Positions 7,685-17,223 are shown, counted from the first letter of the stretch. The stretch: 64,000 bases of DNA from Nonlabens spongiae (GCF_002117125.1 NZ_CP019344.1:806001-870000); one strand, 5' to 3'. Program-made: numbers and translations. Notes: generated by a model not told the origin, from the letters alone.

Positions 7685-8242
7685 CTATCGTAAACACTTA
7701 AAGTAATCAAATGGCTCACCGCAGTCGTTGCATTGAAACATAGCTTTGCAGGCCGTGGAACCAAACTGACTGACTAGCCGGGTGTTTTTTGAACCGCAAT
7801 TGGTGCATTTCACGACTTTCTCCCCATCCAGTAAGGCTGCTTTGTCTGCACTTTCTTCTAGTGGTGCGGCCACTCCATATTCTTCTAGGGCTTTTCTGCC
7901 GCGCTCGGTAATCCAGTCAGTGGTCCATGGAGGACTCATTACTAAATGGATGGTGGTTTGATATCCCGCTTTCGCGAAAGCGCGTTCCAAATCATCTCCT
8001 ATCACATCCATAGCAGGGCAACCGCTATAGGTGGGTGTAAGCTTTATCATAACCTCCTTATCCTCTACTTTAACATCGCGTATCACACCCAGATCAATGA
8101 CGTTGAGAACGGGAATTTCGGGATCTTTAACCTCTTCCAAAACATCAAGGATAGTTGATGGTAAATTCAAGCCATATAAAAAAGATGTTTTGGAAAAACT
8201 TGAATTTGAACTCGAACTTGAAACTGAACTTTTATCTATCAT
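7685..8242 (-). CDS. paaD: Phenylacetyl-CoA epoxidase assembly factor PaaD
   Basis: A 185-residue protein. After a Ser-rich tail comes a MIP18/DUF59 domain (ILDVLEEVKDPEIPVLNVID, then LTPTYSGCPAMDVI). The C-terminal domain has Cys pairs CTNC and CNDC plus further Cys (TACKAM, FKCLR), as in PaaD proteins. PaaD is needed to mature the PaaABCE epoxidase, probably in metal or Fe-S handling. The first 20 residues (MIDKSSVSSSSSNSSFSKTS) are encoded by the hexamer arm of element 4. Period 6 keeps the frame open and yields repeated Ser-Ser or Asn-Ser pairs. The start codon overlaps the stop of the four-helix-bundle gene by ATGA. The palindrome at 7968 reads AFAKA. Confidence 0.9.
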   Translation of the reverse strand: MIDKSSVSSSSSNSSFSKTSFLYGLNLPSTILDVLEEVKDPEIPVLNVIDLGVIRDVKVEDKEVMIKLTPTYSGCPAMDVIGDDLERAFAKAGYQTTIHLVMSPPWTTDWITERGRKALEEYGVAAPLEESADKAALLDGEKVVKCTNCGSKNTRLVSQFGSTACKAMFQCNDCGEPFDYFKCLR

Positions 8243-8629
8243 TTTGAGTTCTTTATTAAGGTTACAACAATTCTGATTAATTCATCGTTTTCTTTTTGAA
8301 CAGGTTTCGCACCATCAGTTTGTAAAAGCGATGATTTAAATTGAATATTTAGATTTCTCAAGCATTCCCTGAGCTCTTTCAAAACTATTCTCAATTTATT
8401 CAATCTATCTCTAGACGTTCCTGCGCCGAGAGCTTCCCCATAATTTAATGCCGCGGAACAGGAACTTCTGATGAGCTGTTGAGCGAGATATTGACCTGCA
8501 TAAGAATCGGGCATATTAGAATACTGCTTTATAATTAAAGCTGCAAAATCCTCCAATCGATCTGCCAAATCCCTGTACTCCATTTCTTCAATTTATTCAA
8601 GTTCAAATTCAAGTTCAACTTCAACTTCA
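8197..8629 (-). repeat. Element 4: inverted hexamer arrays around a four-helix-bundle gene
   Basis: The left arm (8197-8231), inside the paaD 5' coding region, is a run of hexamers ACTTGA, ATTTGA, ACTCGA, ACTTGA, AACTGA. The right arm (8588-8629), read on the opposite strand, gives AGTTGA, ACTTGA, ATTTGA, ACTTGA. It ends at the paaC stop codon (8630-8632). The shared block ACTTGAATTTGAACT is identical in both arms in inverted orientation, which is the clearest arm-to-arm match of the six. Confidence 0.82.
8239..8583 (-). CDS. Four-helix-bundle protein, type B (element 4)
   Basis: A 114-residue type B protein with the core YLAQQLIRSSCSAALNYGEA, then GTSRDRLNKLRIVLKELREC and a final short helix. 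It lies between paaC and paaD, in operon orientation. Its stop codon overlaps the paaD start (ATGA), so translation of the two is likely coupled. Upstream, 46 bases separate it from the paaC stop, and almost all of these are the right repeat arm. Function is unknown beyond the fold family. Confidence 0.87.
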   Translation of the reverse strand: MEYRDLADRLEDFAALIIKQYSNMPDSYAGQYLAQQLIRSSCSAALNYGEALGAGTSRDRLNKLRIVLKELRECLRNLNIQFKSSLLQTDGAKPVQKENDELIRIVVTLIKNSK

Positions 8630-9430
8630 TTACCATCTCATCCCAGGATATGCCAATTGCATATATTGCATCTCTGCAAGTATGCGCCCCATGTGCTCGC
8701 TGTGGATTCCTTGTTTTCCTCCTTTCTGAAAATATTCTACTTCTGGAATGTTTAGTGTTGTTGTAGTTAGGAGGTTTTCTACCTTTTCATAGTAATGCTC
8801 TCTTAGCTGAAGCATATCTGGCGCGATGCCAGCCTCTATCATCGCTCGGCTTGAATCGGTTTTATGGAAAAGTTCGTCAGTATAAATCCATAGATCATTC
8901 ACGGCTTGTTGAACGCGATTATGACTTTCTTCTGTTCCATCACCTAATCTCTTAAGCCAATCTCCCGAAAATCGCTCGTGATAAGCCGCTTCTTTAATTC
9001 CTTTAAAGGCTAAAGCTCTTAAAGTTTCATCTGCGCTTTGCTGCAGTGCGTTTAAAAACAACTTGTTGTAAACATCAAAGAAATACTGTCGCACAATAAT
9101 GTAGGCAAAATCAGTATTAGGCTGTTCCACTAACAACACGTTTTTATACTCTCTTTCTTTTCTAAGAAAAGCGAGGTCATCCTCGGTAGTTTTATCATCT
9201 TTAAGCTGGGATGCGTACTGATAGAAACTACGCACCTGCCCCAGCAAATCCAGAGCAATATTTGTGATGGCAATGTCTGGTTCTAGATTAGGGCCGTGAC
9301 CGCACAGTTCACCTAGTCGCTGGCCTAGAATGAGGTAATTATCTGCCGTTTCCAGCAAGTAGCTGATTAGGTTTTCTTTATTTTCCTCTTTGGTGAGGAA
9401 TTGAGGGTTTAACTCGCGGATGGGTTTCAT
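8630..9430 (-). CDS. paaC: Phenylacetyl-CoA 1,2-epoxidase subunit PaaC
   Basis: A 266-residue ferritin-like helical protein, the structural partner of the catalytic PaaA in the PaaABCE multicomponent oxygenase. Typical PaaC segments are LLETADNYLILGQRLGELCG near the N-terminus, DIAITNIALDLLGQVRSFYQ, KEREYKNVLLVEQPNTDFA and the C-terminal HSEHMGRILAEMQYMQLAYP. The start follows directly after the long tandem array of element 5 (from about 9434), so its ribosome binding site is in or next to that array. There is no frame damage and the length is usual for the family. Confidence 0.93.
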   Translation of the reverse strand: MKPIRELNPQFLTKEENKENLISYLLETADNYLILGQRLGELCGHGPNLEPDIAITNIALDLLGQVRSFYQYASQLKDDKTTEDDLAFLRKEREYKNVLLVEQPNTDFAYIIVRQYFFDVYNKLFLNALQQSADETLRALAFKGIKEAAYHERFSGDWLKRLGDGTEESHNRVQQAVNDLWIYTDELFHKTDSSRAMIEAGIAPDMLQLREHYYEKVENLLTTTTLNIPEVEYFQKGGKQGIHSEHMGRILAEMQYMQLAYPGMRW

Positions 9431-9433
9431 ATA

Positions 9434-9943
9434 ATAAGTTTGAGCTGAAGTCTAAGTTTAAGTTTAAGCTGAAGTCTAAGTTTAAGTTTAAGCTGAAGTC
9501 TAAGTTTAAGTTTAAGCTGAAGTCTAAGTTTAAGTTTAAACTTTTTACTTAGGATTTTGAATTAATGATGGCTCTTAGGATTTTAATCAATTCTAGGGAT
9601 TCTTGAGCTAATTTTTCTAGTTCTTGTTTGTCGTTGAGATCTGCTCCTAATTGAATCTTCAAATTATTTTGACATTCTTTGATTTCTTTGTGAGAAAGCG
9701 TGAGTTTATTCAATTTATCTCTGGCACTTTTAGCACCTAGAAATTCTCCGAAGTTTAGCGCAACTGATCCTGAAGAGCGAATTAATTGCTGTTGATAGTA
9801 TTTCGAAGAATAATCATTCCAATCAGCTTTTCGTGAGACCAAAATTACATCAATGGCAAATTGAATGATTCGGTCTTCTAAATCATATTTCTTTTCAGCC
9901 ATAGTTTCATTTAACCTTATACTTCGGCTTATACTTCAACTTA
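9434..9943 (-). repeat. Element 5: inverted hexamer arrays, one arm expanded
   Basis: The left arm (9437-9540) is a tandem array of a 24-bp unit, about four copies, each made of four hexamers of the form AAGNNN (AAGCTG, AAGTCT, AAGTTT, AAGTTT). The right arm (9910-9943), read on the opposite strand, gives AAGTTG, AAGTAT, AAGCCG, AAGTAT, AAGGTT, the same hexamer frame inverted. It reaches the paaB stop codon. The left arm is about three times longer than in the other elements, which points to recent slippage or unequal recombination. Confidence 0.82.
9549..9902 (-). CDS. Four-helix-bundle protein, type B (element 5)
   Basis: A 117-residue type B protein: LEDRIIQFAIDVILVSR at the N-terminus, YYQQQLIRSSGSVALNFGEF in the core, AKSARDKLNKLTLSHKEIKE, and a last acidic helix. 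It lies between paaB and paaC in operon orientation. The start is 38 bases from the paaB stop. The 118-base gap to paaC is almost fully taken by the 24-bp tandem array. Confidence 0.87.
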   Translation of the reverse strand: MAEKKYDLEDRIIQFAIDVILVSRKADWNDYSSKYYQQQLIRSSGSVALNFGEFLGAKSARDKLNKLTLSHKEIKECQNNLKIQLGADLNDKQELEKLAQESLELIKILRAIINSKS

Positions 9944-10225
9944 CATATGCTTTAACTCATCCGGCAACTCATAAAAAGTGGGATGTCTATAAACCTTGTC
10001 ATTTGCGGGCTCAAAAAGTTCAGCGCTTTGGTCTGGGTTGCTGGCGGTGATGTGTTTACTCTCCACCACCCAGATGCTCACGCCTTCATTGCGTCTCGTG
10101 TAGACATCTCTTGCATTATTTAGTGCCATTTCTGCATCTTCTGCATGGAGGCTCCCGCAATGACGATGTTCCAAGCCATTTTTACTGCGTATAAATACTT
10201 CCCAGAGAGGAATCTCGTTTTTCAT
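9941..10225 (-). CDS. paaB: Phenylacetyl-CoA 1,2-epoxidase subunit PaaB
   Basis: A 94-residue protein of the usual PaaB size. It has PLWEVFIRSKNGLEHRHCGS near the start, then HAEDAEMALNNARDVYTRR and EGVSIWVVES, a well-conserved PaaB pattern. PaaB bridges PaaAC heterodimers in the epoxidase complex. It is 37 bp downstream of paaA. This paaA/paaB junction is the only gap inside the operon's upstream half without a four-helix-bundle element. Its last codons overlap the right arm of element 5. Confidence 0.94.
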   Translation of the reverse strand: MKNEIPLWEVFIRSKNGLEHRHCGSLHAEDAEMALNNARDVYTRRNEGVSIWVVESKHITASNPDQSAELFEPANDKVYRHPTFYELPDELKHM

Positions 10226-10262
10226 ATCAATGAATATTTTCAGTTAGTTAAACAAACAAATT

Positions 10263-11228
10263 TTATACAGCTTGTTTTTTGCGTTCATTTTGTTTCTGAG
10301 CGTATGCCGTAGCTGCTTCACGAACCCACGCGCCATTCTCCCACGCATTGCGACGGGCATCAAGACGAGATTTATTCATTGGACCATGACCTTTTACCAC
10401 TTGCCAGAATTCCTCCCAATCGATCTCACCAAAATCATAGTGACCAGTTTCTTCATTCCATTTTAGATCATTATCTGGTATAGTAAGGCCTAAAATATCT
10501 GCCTGCGGAACGGTTTGATCTATGAACTGCTGGCGCAATTCATCATTAGTCTTGCGCTTTAGTTTCCATTTCATGGATTGCTCGGTGTGTGTACTGGCCG
10601 CATCAGTAGGACCTAACATCATCAGTGAAGGCCACCACCAGCGATTCAAGGCGTCTTGAGCCATTTGCTTTTGCTCAGCACTACCGTTACACAAACTTAA
10701 CATGATCTCATATCCTTGTCTCTGGTGAAAACTCTCCTCTTTACAAACGCGCACCATCGCACGGGCATAGGGGCCAAAACTGGTATTACACAATGGAACC
10801 TGGTTGATAATGGCTGCACCATCGACTAACCAGCCTATTGCGCCTATATCAGCCCATGTAAGTGTGGGATAATTAAATATGGATGAATATTTTGCTTTTC
10901 CTGAGTGCAGGTCTTCATAAAGTTGTTCACGCGATATGCCGAGAGTTTCACAAGCACTGTACAAATACAAACCATGCCCTGCTTCATCCTGAACTTTAGC
11001 CAGCAATGCCACCTTACGTCTCAATGAAGGCGCACGTGTGATCCAGTTCCCTTCAGGTAGCATTCCCACGATTTCAGAATGAGCATGCTGCGAGATCTGA
11101 CGGATGTGCGTTTTCCTGTATTTCTCAGGCATCCAGTCCTTTGGCTCGATTTTCTCGTCTGCCGCGATTTTTGCGTCAAATTGTTGTTCTAGGCTGGTGG
11201 TATCTAGGTGTTTGTCTCTGTGTTCCAT
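10263..11228 (-). CDS. paaA: Phenylacetyl-CoA 1,2-epoxidase catalytic subunit PaaA
   Basis: A 321-residue ferritin-like di-iron protein and the catalytic subunit of the ring-1,2-epoxidase, which uses O2 and electrons from PaaE. Di-iron ligand motifs are seen as E82-A-G-H85 in [11 protein letters not shown] and E165-S-F-H168 in [13 protein letters not shown]. The C-terminal part ([20 protein letters not shown], then the [20 protein letters not shown] segment) is typical of PaaA. It is full length. Element 6 separates it from paaE upstream; paaB follows 37 bases downstream. Confidence 0.95.
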   Translation of the reverse strand: MEHRDKHLDTTSLEQQFDAKIAADEKIEPKDWMPEKYRKTHIRQISQHAHSEIVGMLPEGNWITRAPSLRRKVALLAKVQDEAGHGLYLYSACETLGISREQLYEDLHSGKAKYSSIFNYPTLTWADIGAIGWLVDGAAIINQVPLCNTSFGPYARAMVRVCKEESFHQRQGYEIMLSLCNGSAEQKQMAQDALNRWWWPSLMMLGPTDAASTHTEQSMKWKLKRKTNDELRQQFIDQTVPQADILGLTIPDNDLKWNEETGHYDFGEIDWEEFWQVVKGHGPMNKSRLDARRNAWENGAWVREAATAYAQKQNERKKQAV

Positions 11229-11270
11229 TTTGTCAATTGTTTGCCATTCGATATTTATTAATGTTTTGAA

Positions 11271-11730
11271 GCACTTGGCACTTAGCGCTTAGCAATTTGC
11301 CAGATTTGCAAATACTAGTCTAACTTTTTTCTGAGGTTCTTGATCATTTTGGCAAGTTCAATCAATATTTTTCTCATCTGTGATTTAGCCTGATTATCAA
11401 TATACCCTCTTCTATATGCTAAAGTTGAACAACCAACGCATTCTCTTACCGATCCCTCTGCCATCTTCAAATATCTATTGAATTGCTTATCTGTATCTCC
11501 ATGACCCTCTGCAATCGTTAATGAAATTCCGTTTGATGCTCTTGAAAATTGCGATGCCAAACTATACAATTCATGTTTAGGAAAACTGCTAATCGCATCA
11601 TGAACCAAATCGCTAAATTCCAAAGCTTTTTGATACACTCTCAAATTTTCAAAGTTGAACTCATTCATATGCAATACTGAATTTTATTTCATCTCCCAGC
11701 CAAGTGCTAAGTGCCAAGTGCCTAGTGCTA
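11271..11730 (-). repeat. Element 6: inverted 7-nt word arrays around a four-helix-bundle gene
   Basis: The left arm (11271-11301) reads GCACTTG, GCACTTA, GCGCTTA, GCAATTT with period 7. The right arm (11698-11730), read on the opposite strand, gives GCACTAG, GCACTTG, GCACTTA, GCACTTG. The pair GCACTTGGCACTTAGC is identical in both arms in inverted orientation. The right arm ends in the paaE stop codon (11728-11730). Confidence 0.82.
11315..11674 (-). CDS. Four-helix-bundle protein, S23/IVP family, type A (element 6)
   Basis: A 119-residue type A protein with FENLRVYQKALEFSDLVH, FPKHELYSLASQFSRASNGI, TIAEGHGDTD and ECVGCSTLAYRRGYID, followed by a basic last helix. It is the intact counterpart that shows what the broken copy at 4131-4508 has lost. 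It is the first four-helix-bundle gene met by RNA polymerase, between paaE and paaA, in operon orientation. Its role is unknown; see the element entries for context. Confidence 0.88.
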   Translation of the reverse strand: MHMNEFNFENLRVYQKALEFSDLVHDAISSFPKHELYSLASQFSRASNGISLTIAEGHGDTDKQFNRYLKMAEGSVRECVGCSTLAYRRGYIDNQAKSQMRKILIELAKMIKNLRKKLD

Positions 11731-12804
11731 AACATCATAATTCACAACTAATTTCTTGCTTGTCGGAACGCTTACACAACTCAGAACAAAGCCTTTTTCA
11801 ACCTCGTCTTCTTCCAAAGCATAATTAACTTTCATTTCCACACTGCCCTCGATTACCTTGCATTTGCACGTACTGCAAACACCACCTTTACATGCATAAG
11901 GCAAATCAGCACCTGCTGCGATAGCGCCGTCGAGTACGTTATCAAACTCATTACTCAGTATAAAATTGAATTCCTTACTACCATCAATGACCGTAACATT
12001 TACTCCATCCACTTTTTTCTCCAGCGCCGCAGCGGCTCGAGCTTTATCTGCCTCGCTGAGTCCACTCACAAATAGTTCATAGTGGATTTTTGATTTGGGC
12101 ATTCCCGCATCAACTAATTCATCTCTAATCAGAAAGATCATTTCTTCAGGACCACAAATAAAGACATCGTCTGTATGTGGAACATTTATAAGTGTTTGAG
12201 TAAGGACTTTCAACTTATCGCTGTCAAACCTTCCATTAAAGAGTTCAATATCCCGATGTTCACGACTCAGAAAATAAAATACCTCAAACCTATGTAAGTA
12301 CTTGTTTTTAAGCGCCTCAATCTCCTCCTTAAAAATAATTGATTTAGCAGTACGGTTAAGATAAAATAGCTTGAATTTTGCTTTAGGCTCTTTTTTCAGG
12401 TGTGTCTTAATGATACTGAGCATGGGGGTAATTCCACTACCTGCTGCAAAGACAATGTAGTTTTTGGCCACATTTTCATCCACGCAATCAATACCGAAAT
12501 CACCACTTGGGGCTCCTACTCTAATAATATCTCCTGCCTGAAGCTCGCGGTTGACATAAGTAGAAAATTTGCCCTCAAAAATCTCTTTTACGGCAACTTT
12601 CCACTCATCATCTAAAGGACTACTACAAAGCGAGTAGCTCCTTCTCACATCTTCTCCATTAATGGTGGTCCTTAAAGTTAAAAATTGACCTTGTCTGTAA
12701 GCAAAGTCTTTTTTAAGCTCTTCCGGAACGTCAAAGGAGAGAACGGTGGTATCATCAGTCTCCTTATAGACTTCTTTTAGTTGTATGTCGTAGAATTCCG
12801 TCAC
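11728..12804 (-). CDS. paaE: Phenylacetyl-CoA epoxidase reductase PaaE
   Basis: A 358-residue flavoprotein that passes electrons from NADPH through FAD and a 2Fe-2S centre to PaaA. The FAD-binding barrel comes first (FAYRQGQFLTLR, RRSYSLCSSP). The NAD(P) domain follows (FAAGSGITPMLSIIKTHLK, FICGPEEMIFLIRD). The C-terminal plant-type ferredoxin domain has cluster Cys in CKGGVCSTCKCK plus a last Cys in VLSCVSVP. It is the first gene after the operon promoter and operator. A paaK ligase and paaZ are not in the window. Confidence 0.94.
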   Translation of the reverse strand: MTEFYDIQLKEVYKETDDTTVLSFDVPEELKKDFAYRQGQFLTLRTTINGEDVRRSYSLCSSPLDDEWKVAVKEIFEGKFSTYVNRELQAGDIIRVGAPSGDFGIDCVDENVAKNYIVFAAGSGITPMLSIIKTHLKKEPKAKFKLFYLNRTAKSIIFKEEIEALKNKYLHRFEVFYFLSREHRDIELFNGRFDSDKLKVLTQTLINVPHTDDVFICGPEEMIFLIRDELVDAGMPKSKIHYELFVSGLSEADKARAAAALEKKVDGVNVTVIDGSKEFNFILSNEFDNVLDGAIAAGADLPYACKGGVCSTCKCKVIEGSVEMKVNYALEEDEVEKGFVLSCVSVPTSKKLVVNYDV

Positions 12805-12828
12805 TTAGTTTGAGTCGTATTGTTTCTA

Positions 12829-12859
12829 CAAAACTAACACTTGTTAGTTTTGGTTACAA
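12829..12859 (-). promoter_or_regulatory. paa operon promoter overlapping a perfect inverted-repeat operator
   Basis: On the minus strand TTG (12859-12857), a 20-base spacer and TAGTTTTG (12836-12829) match the Bacteroidota -33/-7 pattern. AAAACTAACA, two bases, TGTTAGTTTT (12830-12851) is a perfect 10+10 inverted repeat covering the -7 box and half of the spacer. A dimeric repressor, for instance of the TetR type often found with paa genes, bound there would block the promoter. No regulator gene is adjacent. Confidence 0.72.
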
Positions 12860-12990
12860 CAATCGTAATTTATTGATTTACAATATACAATAGACTGATT
12901 GCAAAGAAAGTGATAACCATCTACGCTCATATTTTCTACTTTAACGCACTTTTCACGGGTTGTATCTGAATCCAATTTTATATTGAACTT

Positions 12991-13581
12991 ATGTCTTATG
13001 CCAAACTCATCGCGCCAGCTTCTATAAGAGAAGAGGCTGAAATAGCACTATCTTTTTACCCGCAGCTTTTTGATACCGAGGTTGAATTCAAATTCAATGA
13101 TATGGTCAGAAAAAACTTTATGCAGGCGCAACCTAAATGGAAGAGCTTATTCAGATCCCGTAAAAACCGTTCTTACATCGTACTTATTTCAAAAAAGTTT
13201 AAAGTTGAAAACAATTACTTTACCATAGATGAGATCCCTAAAGATGTTTTGGTCGGCTGGCTAGGTCATGAATTGGGTCACGTTATGGATTATCGTTCAA
13301 GAAGTACTTTTAATATGATCCTGTTCGGATTGAAATACCTGTATTCACATGCCCATATTCAAGAGGTAGAACGTGCTGCAGATGATTTTGCCGTGAAACA
13401 CGGTATGGGTCAGTATATATTAAAGACTAAGAATTTTATTCTGAATCACACCAGTCTTTCTGAAAAATACAAACAGCACATGAGACGGTTTTACTTGTCT
13501 CCCGAAGAAATTCTAGAGCTGATCAATCGATATGACGAGACAGGAGAAACACCTAGTGAGGAAGAGCTTGCTCCGCAGTGA
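12991..13581 (+). CDS. Putative zinc metallopeptidase (HExxH family)
   Basis: A 196-residue protein with GWLGHELGHVMDY (HELGH, about residues 91-95) and a downstream EVERAADDFAVKHG that supplies a likely third zinc ligand, Glu. This is the gluzincin-type arrangement of M48-like peptidases. There is no clear signal peptide and only one short hydrophobic stretch (FNMILFGLKYLY), so it is probably cytoplasmic or peripherally bound. It is divergent from paaE with a 186-bp gap. The substrate is unknown. Confidence 0.65.
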   Translation: MSYAKLIAPASIREEAEIALSFYPQLFDTEVEFKFNDMVRKNFMQAQPKWKSLFRSRKNRSYIVLISKKFKVENNYFTIDEIPKDVLVGWLGHELGHVMDYRSRSTFNMILFGLKYLYSHAHIQEVERAADDFAVKHGMGQYILKTKNFILNHTSLSEKYKQHMRRFYLSPEEILELINRYDETGETPSEEELAPQ

Positions 13582-13701
13582 ATACTTTCCAATCATACCA
13601 CATGATAATCTCAGCATCTATTACCACTTTAACCACTTCACTCGAAGATTTTAAATAAAAGAATTTAGATTTTTAGTCGACTTGAAGAGCGCAAAACGCA
13701 A

Positions 13702-14232
13702 ATGACGACCTTGATTATAAAAAAAGTTTTACAAAAAGTAAAGTCAACACTTCAGAGATATATATGGATACTAGCGTTACCTATTTTCATATATTCTTGG
13801 ATCGAGTATGATAAAAGAAAGACTGATATAAGAGTAAACCGAGAAATTACCTACGGAAAAGTGAACAGCTCCTCATCGATTTATAAGAAGTACAGCAAGA
13901 GAAGCTATAATTATTCATTTCTCTATCAAGGGAAGAGATACGACGGTACTTCATCAGCTTACACTTCTGATGATATAAAATACCAAATGTTTTACAAGGT
14001 GGAGTTCTCATCTAAAAACCCATCACATAATCAAATGATTTTTGATACAGCATTTGTTCAGGTCATAAGGAATCAAGATCATTTAGATACCATCTATATG
14101 CCTTACGAAGAATATTTGAAAAATATATCTCGTTACAAATTATCTAAGCAACAAATGAATCAAGATTGGGATCAATCGGATACAAGAGCCGTTGATATAG
14201 ACAGCCTCAAAGTACTTATGAATAGAAATTAG
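13702..14232 (+). CDS. Small membrane-anchored protein of unknown function
   Basis: A 176-residue protein with one N-terminal transmembrane segment (YIWILALPIFIYSWIEY, about residues 19-35) after a basic start, then a basic, Tyr- and Ser-rich soluble domain (RSYNYSFLYQGKRYDGTSSA). The shape resembles small DUF3592-like proteins, but I do not firmly recognise it. The start has no strong ribosome binding site. It lies alone between the metallopeptidase and rplS. Confidence 0.55.
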   Translation: MTTLIIKKVLQKVKSTLQRYIWILALPIFIYSWIEYDKRKTDIRVNREITYGKVNSSSSIYKKYSKRSYNYSFLYQGKRYDGTSSAYTSDDIKYQMFYKVEFSSKNPSHNQMIFDTAFVQVIRNQDHLDTIYMPYEEYLKNISRYKLSKQQMNQDWDQSDTRAVDIDSLKVLMNRN

Positions 14233-14282
14233 AAATCTTTTAGGTTGGCAAATGCTATCAATTATTGTATTTGCAAGACGTT

Positions 14283-14312
14283 TGCAGATTTAAAATAAAA
14301 GCATATTTTTGC
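14283..14312 (+). promoter_or_regulatory. rplS promoter
   Basis: TTG (14283-14285), a 19-base spacer and TATTTTTG (14305-14312) match the Bacteroidota consensus. It lies about 70 bases before the rplS start, which would give a normal leader. Confidence 0.6.
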
Positions 14313-14381
14313 AAACTTAAATTCAACCTCTGGCGAGAATCGTGAACGTTGCTTTTAAATCACTAATAAGTCTATAAAAAA

Positions 14382-14735
14382 ATGTCAGATTTAGTAGAGT
14401 TCGTACAGAACGAGTTTATTGAGAAAAAAGAATTCCCTAAGTTCTCAGCCGGTGATACCATCACTGTGTACTATGAGATTAAAGAAGGTGAAAAAAGTCG
14501 TACACAGTTCTTCCGTGGAGTTGTATTACAATTGAGAGGAACAGGAGCTACTAAAACCTTTACCATCAGAAAAATGAGTGGTAGTGTGGGTGTAGAACGT
14601 ATATTCCCTATAAACCTTCCAGCGATCCAGAAGATCGAGATTAACAAGAAAGGTGCTGTACGTAGAAAACGTATTTTCTACTTCAGAGAACTTACTGGTA
14701 AAAAAGCTCGTATTAAAGAAGCTCGTAGAAGTTAA
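14382..14735 (+). CDS. rplS: 50S ribosomal protein L19
   Basis: A 117-residue L19 with the family pattern FSAGDTITVYYEIKEGEKSR, FRGVVLQLRG, TIRKMSGSVGVERIFP and the C-terminal RRKRIFYFRELTGKKARIKE. L19 sits at the 30S-50S interface. It has its own promoter and a strong terminator. The usual partners rimM and trmD are not next to it, so it is monocistronic here. Confidence 0.97.
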   Translation: MSDLVEFVQNEFIEKKEFPKFSAGDTITVYYEIKEGEKSRTQFFRGVVLQLRGTGATKTFTIRKMSGSVGVERIFPINLPAIQKIEINKKGAVRRKRIFYFRELTGKKARIKEARRS

Positions 14736-14756
14736 TCTACATTTATCAAATATTCA

Positions 14757-14785
14757 AAAGCTGTCCATTTCGGGCAGCTTTTTTT
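14757..14785 (+). terminator. rplS rho-independent terminator
   Basis: AAAAGCTGTCC, a 4-base loop and GGGCAGCTTTT form an 11-bp stem with one G-T pair, followed by a T run, about 20 bases after the rplS stop. Confidence 0.85.
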
Positions 14786-14825
14786 GTTATATCCTCAATT
14801 TAACTAGGGTGATTTTAAGGAATTC

Positions 14826-14840
14826 GCTTTCGCGAAAGCG
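14826..14840. repeat. Palindrome copy in the rplS-icd gap
   Basis: A perfect GCTTTCGCGAAAGCG between the rplS terminator and the icd promoter. The rest of the 249-bp gap holds only these three sites. Confidence 0.85.
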
Positions 14841-14894
14841 TAACCCACATCAAAACCCTAAACGCCCTATTTCCAAGGGAAACCAAGGCACTAA

Positions 14895-17204
<2,310 letters not shown>

Positions 17205-17223
17205 TCAGAATTTTACTACCCAC

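Noticed and set aside
9434-9540. CRISPR-like array
   Set aside because: The 24-bp units abut each other without spacers, there are no cas genes, and the unit breaks down into hexamers shared with an inverted partner arm.
3180-11674. Toxin-antitoxin interpretation of the small genes in the paa operon
   Set aside because: They are single genes of a helical family without partner genes, and their regular placement with inverted arms fits an intervening-sequence-like element better.
3141-11730. Diversity-generating retroelement, because type B proteins resemble the Avd four-helix fold
   Set aside because: No reverse transcriptase, no template/variable repeat pair and no variable C-type lectin gene in the window.
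3141-11730. Insertion sequences with terminal inverted repeats
   Set aside because: No transposase, no target-site duplications that I could see, and the arms differ in sequence from element to element, unlike IS ends.
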